DNA of 64,000 nt from Diogma glabrata (lineage: Eukaryota > Arthropoda > Insecta > Diptera > Cylindrotomidae), in the NCBI GenBank assembly GCA_963693315.1, contig OY856188.1, forward strand, positions 187,633,930-187,697,929. The letters run 5' to 3'. Within the stretch, counting starts at the first letter, position 1; the number at the start of each line of letters is the position of its first letter. The notes under the pieces are model-generated. The model was not told where the DNA came from. It saw nothing but the letters and a program-made list of their open reading frames with translations, and searched no databases. Below, piece by piece: positions 55,516 through 64,000 of the stretch. The position numbers were made by a program, and so were the translations under genes.

Positions 55516-57960
55516 ATGTCGAAATCTACAAAAAAGGCTTTTAAGCATTCGACAACTTTCTATCGAAAAAGAGCAATGTTGCAAAATAAGTTCAATATAA
55601 ATATTCCACCATCATTATTTGAAAATAGTGGATCTGTAAGTGAAATTTCGCAAAGAATTTCTGTAACTAGTACTACGATCACAATTAATGAAATTCAAAG
55701 TGTTGATATAAACAAAGTGCTAGTGCAGCCCATTAGATGTATGTCACAAGGAATCAATCAAGTATGTGACGCATCGAATATTTATGAAATTGAAGGTGTG
55801 TCCGAAGATGATGAAAAGAAGAGCTGTATGTTATCTAATGACCAGAAGAAACAAATATTGAGAAATTGGTTAATATCTAACCAAATTACACACAAAGCGA
55901 CGAATGAGCTGATTCACATTTTGTCTACTGTATATGAAATACAGAATTTACCCAAAGATGTTAGAACACTTGTCCACACACCATCGGCTCAAAATAAAAA
56001 AATTAATACAATGGGCTGTGGTGAATATTGGCATAATGGTCTGAAAAATTCTTTAAAATCTGCACTCCAGGACATTAAAGGTGATACAATCGAGGTCATT
56101 CTATCATTCAATATTGATGGATTGCCCATATACAAGAGCTCCAGAGAAGAATTTTGGCCAATACTTTCTCGAATTGATAATATGCCCAAAATTAAACCAA
56201 TGATAATTGGTATGTATTGTGGAGTTGGAAAGCCGTTATGTAATGAGTATTTAGCTGATTTCGTTGATGAGCTCAATGATTGTATCAAAAATGGAATAGC
56301 TGTGAATAACTGCAATGTCAAAATTAAAATTAACTGTTTCATTTGCGATTCGCCAGCGAGAGCGTTTATAAAAGGTAAATATGCATGCAGATATAGATCT
56401 TTTGCTTATTGTCGATACATGATGTTTAACCCATTTATAATTTTTATTCAATTTGATTTTAGGCACAGTTATGTTTAATGCCTATCACGGTTGTATGAAA
56501 TGCAGTGTGATTGGTGAATTTGATGCCAAGGGACGTCACATGAGCTTCCCAAGAATCGATATTTCATTACGCACCGATGCCAGTTTTCGTAATAGAGATG
56601 ATCCAGATCATCACAAGCATAATTCCATTTTGGAAGCATTACCAATCGACATGATCAAAGATTTTGTTGTTGCGGATTCCTTGCATTTATTGGACTTAGG
56701 TTTGTATTATATCACCTCATAGTTTTTTTAAATATTTTATGTGATCTATTAGTAAAATAGTACTTTGCCGTCATAAGCAAGAAAGCGTTAACTCCAGCGA
56801 TTTTCGAAATTTGTTTTATTAGCTTTTTGGAATCAGACTGAAAAACTACACCTTTCTACGTCATTAAACTGAACAACTTTTTTTCGTTTGGAGTTAGGGC
56901 CTTCTTGCTTATGACGGCAGTACTATTGTAAGTAGTGAATTACAAGTTATACCTATATCTGTGTTTTTATTTTAATTCCGCAGGAGTTATGAAAAAATGT
57001 TTACTTGGATGGACCCGTGGCGGATTTAATTTTCATACAAAATTTTCGGCAAAAAATATTTTTGATATTTCTGCACAGTTACGAAAATGCAATTTAAGGA
57101 TGCCAACTGAGATACATCGTGCGGTTAGAGGATTAGACACACTAGCATTTTGGAAGGGATTAGAATATCGATCTTTTCTACTATACATTGGTCCGGTAAT
57201 TTTGAAGGACTATTTACCAGACGATGCTTACATTCACTATTTGCATCTTTTCTGCGCTGTTAGAATTTGTTCTTGTGAAAGATTTATTAATGTGCCACAG
57301 TATCTACAAGTAGCCGAGTCTTTATTACGTGACTATATTGAGCAGTACATTAACATTTATGGTACAGATTCAATTGGCAGTAATGTTCACAATCTGTGTC
57401 ATTTGGTTGATGATGTAAAACGTTTTGGAACATTGCCGAAAATCAGCTCATATCCTTTTGAGAATATGTTACATTTCATTAAAAACCTTTTGCGCTCTGG
57501 GAAAGCTCCACTGCATCAAGCTGTAAATCGAATAATTGAGATGACTGAGTGCAAAAAGAAAAATCTTGCTTCTTCATCCGAAAAGCCGAAGAATTTCCCG
57601 TACGTAGACAAATTAATAACCGGCGAAATAAATAAATACGCCAAAGTATATTTAGACGGTTTTTTTTTGGCCAGTAATGAAAAAAACAGATGGTTTCTAT
57701 CGAAGTCTGATGAAATTGTTCAAATGGATTATGTTACTACACACGACAGGAATATATATGTTTACGGTAGAAAAGTGAAGAATTTATATCCTTTTTTCAG
57801 TACTCCATTTAATTCTACTTTTATTAAAGTTTTTTCGTCTGATGGTGTATTTTATGATATCAAGAAGTTATATCCCACAAACGAAATTGAGTGTAAAATT
57901 GTTACCTTAGATTACAAAAGTAAAAAAGTGTTTTTACCATTGATTCATACACTTGATTAA
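55516..57960 (+). CDS. CACTA/EnSpm-like transposase (three exons, intact)
   Basis: Exons 55516-56374, 56463-56699 and 56984-57960 splice with GT-AG junctions and conserved phase (split Gly codons G/GC and G/GA) to a 690-residue protein. A Lys/Ser-rich N-terminus is followed by FNIDGLPIYKSSREEFWPIL (Asp at 201), then CFICDSPARAFIKG (Asp at 278) and YHGCMKC, and later DSLHLLDLGVMKKCLLGW, IHRAVRGLDTLAFWKGLEYR, NVHNLCHLVDDVKRFG and YPFENMLHFIKNLLR. The DG...S...WP, D-x-PA and H-x-GC-x-x-C pattern and the late NxHxLxHxxDD...YxFEN block parallel Tnp2-type transposases with a DUF4218-like C-terminus, which places it in the CACTA/CMC group; this is by motif only. No frameshift or stop is present, so the gene may be functional. 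The start ATG is the first in frame. Confidence 0.78.
56765..56918. mobile_element. MITE inside the transposase intron
   Basis: ttgccgtcataagcaagaaa, then gttaactcca on the left mirrors tggagtta, then ccttcttgcttatgacggc on the right. Flanks agtact on both sides (about 56759-56764 and 56919-56924) suggest a short target duplication. It fills more than half of the 284-bp second intron. Confidence 0.8.
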
Positions 57961-60335
57961 AGACAATACTAACAGTAATAATCAAATCTTTAGCAGAATA
58001 TTTGTTTATTTCAAGTTTGTTGATTTTAATTGTTACAAGACAAATATAATATATTATAATGTATATATATCATATTAATAAAAAAAATTTAATTCTTATA
58101 AAATAATATTTTCCAAATATATTACCACTATTTCCAGTTGCCGTATATTCAATTGTGGCAAAATTTATATGCTTCTACAAGTATTAAGCAATATTTTTAA
58201 TTCCAAATTTTTATTTTAAGTTCAAAATGCTTATTAGTCATTCGACGACTACATTTGCATTTCATCTCCATCCGTAGTAGAAAGTAAACGGATGTTCTCA
58301 AGCTCAGCTGCTTTAGAATTGTCAATTTCATCAGTAGTGTCATTGTCTGTGGATATTTTTGACAAATGGCTCGCCTTCCTGTTTTTCTTGGTTTCAACTG
58401 TTCGACTCTTAGCAGTTTTTAAAATTTCATTCATCCGCTTATGAAAGGCCTCTATTGTGTATGAAGGTTGCACTTGTACACATATGGAATACACCAATTC
58501 GGTAATTTGGGCAGCATCAGTTTTAAATGCTAATTTTGGCTCTGTTTGAAGAATCGATTTCCGTCCAGTCCAAGAAAAGTATTTCCATTGAGCATCTGGC
58601 GCCACTATCGCATCAAGTACTGCCTTACAGGTAGAATGTTCTTTGTCCATAACTTTAAATCGAGAAAAATAGGCCATCTGTAATCAAATATTGAATCATT
58701 TTTCAAAATTACAAAATATAGTTTAAACTTTTAAAATTATTTATACTATAACCATTAATGGCAAGAGCAGTTGTCTTTCTGTGGGATCAGACAGTTTCTG
58801 TTCCAGCTTAAGAACATCATCTTTGGTACATATTGGAAATGTAAATTCTCTGATTACGTTACTTTCCACTTCTTTGCTTATTCTTTCCATTTTCATTAAC
58901 TTGTCCATTGATTCTGTAATTTGATCTATCTTTTTGGTTAAATTGTCCAGTTTGATCTGATTTGCTATCAGATGTTGTTTCAGATCCGCGGTAACAGAGT
59001 TCACAATGGTGTCTACCAAATAATTAAGATCGCCTTGTCCAAATATTACGCATGGTTGTATGTTGTCCGATGTTGTATCAAGTTCTATTGTAGATGTATT
59101 TAATGTTTCACAACTTTGAGTTAATAGATCTTGATCTGAATTAGTCGCCGCCATTGAACGGGAATTTTGATTCTGCTGCGTCCCTGATAAAAGACTGGTG
59201 CCTTCTAAAATGGAATCATATGGATTTGGTGTAATATTTTGGGTATGCTGGGCTGTGGATTTAACACTTCGTATTGGGCGTCCGCTCATCCCTCTGTTAT
59301 TACGTTCGTTTATGGCTTGCCTTAAAAGAATAATAAAAAAATTAAAATATGTAAGATTTATTTAATTTAATTTAAATAGGTACCTTTCTTCACTCTCTGT
59401 TTCTGTCAATAAAGACAGTTCTTCTTCAAATTTTATGGCAGCGTTATATGTAAGAAATCCCCAACGACGAATTTGGCAAGCAGTTTTTTTCCATGTAGTA
59501 ATATTTGGCTTGCTATTTATAGTAGATACCAAACGCCTTTCAAGAGCGGATGATCGTGGACAGTATATAAATTTTCGATCCTCTGTTATCCATCCTGATG
59601 GCACTGTACATAATGACCCTTCCTCGCCATCATTACCATAATATGTTATCACTACAAAACACGGATCCGCCATATTAATAACCACAACACTAGCAATTTT
59701 TCACATTGACTGACGACCCGAGAAACTCTTCGTTTATCGGTACGTGACAACTGAGACCAAAATCAATCGAAGATCATCGGGCACATAAAATTAAGTTACT
59801 ATTTTTCTCAATTTTACTTAAAACAAATAAAACAGATTTTGTTTTAATGTATTTCTTCGCATACTAGGAAACAAGGTACAATTAAGGAAACTTTATACCG
59901 AAAAATAATCAAAAAATATAGACACATAAAATTGAGTTATTTTTTCACTCAAATTTTGCATAAAACAATAGAAATCAGTTTTTTCTTAACTGTATTTCAA
60001 ATAATCCATGGGCGTCGGGGTATTTTTTTGTTTCAGAATACTCTATGAACATCACACTTACCCATCGCTTGCAAAATGGAATACGGATATAGAGTAGTTA
60101 AAATACTGTTTCTCTTTACATGCAAATGCGATTTAGACAATTTAATAGACAAGTGAAACCCCTTAAATCTTTAATTAGAGTCATTGGCTAAAATTTTTAA
60201 ATGACCAGCAATATTTATTTTGAAAACTTTTCAATTTTTTCATTAAATGCATTTGTGTAGCGCCAAATGAGCTCTTTCGAATGAGCCTAAGCTTTTCGGA
60301 TTTGGATAGAAAATGGCCGAAATATAAACTAAAAT
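57862..60335. repeat. 2474-bp tandem duplication, first unit
   Basis: Matches 60346-62819 at a constant offset of 2484 bp. It includes the last 99 bases of the transposase gene and the whole DUF4806-like gene with its upstream region. The only difference noticed is c58609/t61093, synonymous in the DUF4806-like gene. Confidence 0.97.
58249..59685 (-). CDS. DUF4806-like accessory protein of the transposon (copy 1)
   Basis: Exons on the minus strand are 59685-59384, 59320-58753 and 58677-58249, giving 432 residues. Exon 1: MADPCFVVITYYGNDGEEG, then CQIRRWGFLTYNAAIKFEEE. Exon 2: SGRPIRSVKSTAQHTQN, a Ser/Thr/Gln-rich stretch, a likely coiled coil (LDNLTKKIDQITESMDKLMK), then FPICTKDDVLKLEQKLSDPT. 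Exon 3: MAYFSRFKVMDKEHSTCKAV, WKYFSWTGRKS, a basic stretch and an acidic end. The block from FPICTKDDVLKLEQ to the W-x-x-FSWTGRK region resembles DUF4806, found in many insect transposon-linked proteins of unknown role. The donor at 58752 (ATG/gttata) is weak; the others are sound. It is convergent with the transposase, 3' ends 288 bp apart. A second possible start is Met5. Confidence 0.72.
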
Positions 60336-60345
60336 TATAAGTTAT

Positions 60346-60441
60346 AAGAAGTTATATCCCACAAACGAAATTGAGTGTAAAATTGTTACCTTAGATTACA
60401 AAAGTAAAAAAGTGTTTTTACCATTGATTCATACACTTGAT
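60346..60441 (+). pseudogene. Duplicated 3' tail of the transposase gene
   Basis: Repeats the last codons of the transposase (KLYPTNEIECKIVTLDYKSK to the TAA) without start or upstream exons. It is a by-product of the tandem duplication. Confidence 0.95.
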
Positions 60442-60732
60442 TAAAGACAATACTAACAGTAATAATCAAATCTTTAGCAGAATATTTGTTTATTTCAAGT
60501 TTGTTGATTTTAATTGTTACAAGACAAATATAATATATTATAATGTATATATATCATATTAATAAAAAAAATTTAATTCTTATAAAATAATATTTTCCAA
60601 ATATATTACCACTATTTCCAGTTGCCGTATATTCAATTGTGGCAAAATTTATATGCTTCTACAAGTATTAAGCAATATTTTTAATTCCAAATTTTTATTT
60701 TAAGTTCAAAATGCTTATTAGTCATTCGACGA

Positions 60733-62169
60733 CTACATTTGCATTTCATCTCCATCCGTAGTAGAAAGTAAACGGATGTTCTCAAGCTCAGCTGCTTTAG
60801 AATTGTCAATTTCATCAGTAGTGTCATTGTCTGTGGATATTTTTGACAAATGGCTCGCCTTCCTGTTTTTCTTGGTTTCAACTGTTCGACTCTTAGCAGT
60901 TTTTAAAATTTCATTCATCCGCTTATGAAAGGCCTCTATTGTGTATGAAGGTTGCACTTGTACACATATGGAATACACCAATTCGGTAATTTGGGCAGCA
61001 TCAGTTTTAAATGCTAATTTTGGCTCTGTTTGAAGAATCGATTTCCGTCCAGTCCAAGAAAAGTATTTCCATTGAGCATCTGGCGCCACTATTGCATCAA
61101 GTACTGCCTTACAGGTAGAATGTTCTTTGTCCATAACTTTAAATCGAGAAAAATAGGCCATCTGTAATCAAATATTGAATCATTTTTCAAAATTACAAAA
61201 TATAGTTTAAACTTTTAAAATTATTTATACTATAACCATTAATGGCAAGAGCAGTTGTCTTTCTGTGGGATCAGACAGTTTCTGTTCCAGCTTAAGAACA
61301 TCATCTTTGGTACATATTGGAAATGTAAATTCTCTGATTACGTTACTTTCCACTTCTTTGCTTATTCTTTCCATTTTCATTAACTTGTCCATTGATTCTG
61401 TAATTTGATCTATCTTTTTGGTTAAATTGTCCAGTTTGATCTGATTTGCTATCAGATGTTGTTTCAGATCCGCGGTAACAGAGTTCACAATGGTGTCTAC
61501 CAAATAATTAAGATCGCCTTGTCCAAATATTACGCATGGTTGTATGTTGTCCGATGTTGTATCAAGTTCTATTGTAGATGTATTTAATGTTTCACAACTT
61601 TGAGTTAATAGATCTTGATCTGAATTAGTCGCCGCCATTGAACGGGAATTTTGATTCTGCTGCGTCCCTGATAAAAGACTGGTGCCTTCTAAAATGGAAT
61701 CATATGGATTTGGTGTAATATTTTGGGTATGCTGGGCTGTGGATTTAACACTTCGTATTGGGCGTCCGCTCATCCCTCTGTTATTACGTTCGTTTATGGC
61801 TTGCCTTAAAAGAATAATAAAAAAATTAAAATATGTAAGATTTATTTAATTTAATTTAAATAGGTACCTTTCTTCACTCTCTGTTTCTGTCAATAAAGAC
61901 AGTTCTTCTTCAAATTTTATGGCAGCGTTATATGTAAGAAATCCCCAACGACGAATTTGGCAAGCAGTTTTTTTCCATGTAGTAATATTTGGCTTGCTAT
62001 TTATAGTAGATACCAAACGCCTTTCAAGAGCGGATGATCGTGGACAGTATATAAATTTTCGATCCTCTGTTATCCATCCTGATGGCACTGTACATAATGA
62101 CCCTTCCTCGCCATCATTACCATAATATGTTATCACTACAAAACACGGATCCGCCATATTAATAACCAC
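60733..62169 (-). CDS. DUF4806-like accessory protein (copy 2)
   Basis: Identical in predicted protein and exon layout to copy 1: exons 62169-61868, 61804-61237 and 61161-60733. All splice signals are retained, as is the upstream sequence to 62819, so both copies could be expressed. Only a synonymous C/T difference was noticed. The duplication raises the gene's dose relative to the single transposase, if it is real and not an assembly error. Confidence 0.72.
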
Positions 62170-62819
62170 AACACTAGCAATTTTTCACATTGACTGACGA
62201 CCCGAGAAACTCTTCGTTTATCGGTACGTGACAACTGAGACCAAAATCAATCGAAGATCATCGGGCACATAAAATTAAGTTACTATTTTTCTCAATTTTA
62301 CTTAAAACAAATAAAACAGATTTTGTTTTAATGTATTTCTTCGCATACTAGGAAACAAGGTACAATTAAGGAAACTTTATACCGAAAAATAATCAAAAAA
62401 TATAGACACATAAAATTGAGTTATTTTTTCACTCAAATTTTGCATAAAACAATAGAAATCAGTTTTTTCTTAACTGTATTTCAAATAATCCATGGGCGTC
62501 GGGGTATTTTTTTGTTTCAGAATACTCTATGAACATCACACTTACCCATCGCTTGCAAAATGGAATACGGATATAGAGTAGTTAAAATACTGTTTCTCTT
62601 TACATGCAAATGCGATTTAGACAATTTAATAGACAAGTGAAACCCCTTAAATCTTTAATTAGAGTCATTGGCTAAAATTTTTAAATGACCAGCAATATTT
62701 ATTTTGAAAACTTTTCAATTTTTTCATTAAATGCATTTGTGTAGCGCCAAATGAGCTCTTTCGAATGAGCCTAAGCTTTTCGGATTTGGATAGAAAATGG
62801 CCGAAATATAAACTAAAAT

Positions 62820-64000
62820 GTAAAAATTTGTAATTTTTATACCAGTGTTAAACATGATTTTTGATTTGAAAGTCTTTCTAATTTTTTGTCTGATTTGAGT
62901 ACCAAATTAATGAACTGTAAAATAAATTGTAGACTTGTAATATAAAGATTCTATGAAAATCGATTGTTTATTTATTGAAACATTAGGAAAATTTAATTCG
63001 GCTGTAAAGGCCGAAATACACTATACCGCACGCATACGGACGAATGGCCGAATTCATTCATACTGCAGCGTAAATTTATATTATCCGCTTGACAGGTTTT
63101 AAGCTAAAACGTGAAAGATTTCTAGTAGATTATGTTTTCTACGCAATATAGTTTTTTAATCTTAAATGAAATGTAAAACATTAATTTCATTACCTAATTA
63201 ATCATTCAGACATTTCCCATCTACATTTATCTTATGGCCCCTCTTCAAAAAAAATCCTTACAACGACCATGTCTAAATCAAGGACCGCCATTATGTCGAA
63301 ATCAACTCATGAAAAAATTCAGTTAAAATTTAGTTTACGTAAAAAATATTTTTTAATTATTTAATCGAAAATCAGACTTTTTGATGGCGCGATGTTTATA
63401 CAGGGGTAAAATAGTAAATTAGGTTGTAAAAAAATATTTGCAGCCAAATTTTCGATGAAAATAATCATGAAAACTATTAATTCAATGCGTATATATTTTA
63501 ATAATTTATGTTAGATTCCATGATATACAATTCAACAAGAGAATTTAATAATCACTTTTATGCTCATATTGTAGAAATATGAGAGAAATATTTATTGCTT
63601 TCTCTATAAATTAGTTCGTGCAAATTTTTCGGTTCTTCATTTTATGTTCGTGAATTGGGAAAATTAGTAGTTATTTTGTAACTATAAATTAACTGTTTTT
63701 TTAAACCGAATTTTCGAGGAGAATTTTTAGTTATTTTTTAGCCGAAAATAAACTGATTATTTAAACTGAAAATATACCCGAAATTGACAGTAAATTTTGG
63801 GTGTACTGTAATCCCTAATTTATAGTTGTTAGTAAACTGATAATTTTAAGGTAAAAATTGGGCTAAATGTAAACGTTAAATATACGTAAACCCTCTATGG
63901 GAAATCTTCCCCACTTCAGTGAATTTTTAAACAGAATTTTCTGAATTATTAACCATTTTTTAACTCAATTCGGTTAAATTCACTCGGAAATTGTTTCTTG
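62820..64000. other. Right subterminal region of the CACTA-like element
   Basis: Non-coding. From about 63640 it is rich in aaccgaat, tagttattttttag and taaactga motifs that recall the left subterminal region (55040-55420), as expected for transposase-binding subterminal repeats of CACTA-type elements. Confidence 0.5.

Larger units (their letters stand above)
60346..62819. repeat. 2474-bp tandem duplication, second unit
   Basis: Second copy of 57862-60335. The 10 bases between the units (60336-60345, tataagttat) resemble the sequence that starts the unit (aagaagttatat), as if copied in during repair. Confidence 0.97.
55038..64000 (+). mobile_element. CACTA/EnSpm-like transposon, about 9 kb, right tip at the window edge
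   Basis: The left end caagtaacaatttcggtaaa and the last bases of the window (reverse complement caagaaacaatttccgagtg) are inverted repeats. Both continue with gttaaaaaat- and accgaa-rich subterminal sequence for several hundred bases (55040-55420 and about 63640-64000). Inside are a plus-strand transposase gene and a convergent minus-strand DUF4806-like gene, the latter duplicated in tandem. The true right tip and the target duplication may lie just beyond 64000. Confidence 0.7.

Noticed and set aside
55989..56466. Minus-strand frames of 117 and 71 codons
   Set aside because: Shadows of the plus-strand CACTA-like transposase exon.

Overview
This is a 64 kb piece of an AT-rich animal genome, almost certainly an insect. 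It has spliced genes with GT-AG introns of about 50 bp to 13 kb, an insect-type three-exon flavin-containing monooxygenase (FMO), an inaE/DAGL-alpha type diacylglycerol lipase, and a dense load of insect-style transposons (mariner, pogo/Tigger, hAT, Penelope-like, jockey-like LINEs, CACTA-like). The species cannot be named from the sequence. Nothing bacterial or viral was recognised.

Two host genes are clear, both on the minus strand. The first is a diacylglycerol lipase. Nine coding exons lie between 24467 and 5257, giving about 610 residues from the second part of the membrane domain to the catalytic His region. The first coding exon and the C-terminal tail were not found and probably lie in further introns or outside the window. 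The 13 kb intron between 19246 and 6227 is packed with transposon remnants. The second is a complete FMO gene (49457-50857, 427 residues). A degenerate, oppositely oriented FMO copy lies at 43.7-44.5 kb, and a 4 kb hAT insertion sits between the two.

Region by region: 1-5 kb holds two adjacent palindromes, a MITE and a dead mariner. 5.2-6.2 kb holds the 3' lipase exons. 6.2-19.2 kb is the repeat-filled intron: foldback MITEs, a 1.3 kb TIR element, a broken pogo/Tigger transposase, a composite element with a (TA)n array and tandem units, and a LINE relic. 19.2-24.5 kb holds the remaining lipase exons, a degenerate tandem repeat and a jockey-like LINE relic. 25-40 kb has more copies of the same repeat families, two unrecognised candidate exons (27.7 and 33.9 kb), two Penelope-like fragments in opposite orientation (one split by a 1.8 kb inverted-repeat element), and AT-rich minisatellites. 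40-49 kb holds a TA-flanked MITE, the FMO pseudogene and a hAT element with a perfect 8-bp target duplication, carrying a 454-bp palindrome and a 221-bp tandem array. 51.9-53.4 kb is another copy of the (TA)n element.

55.0-64.0 kb is the most complete mobile element. It has inverted termini, an intact three-exon CACTA/EnSpm-like transposase gene on the plus strand (690 residues) and a convergent three-exon DUF4806-like gene on the minus strand (432 residues). The 2474 bp covering the DUF4806-like gene is present twice in tandem with one base difference noticed, so the duplication is recent or an assembly artefact.
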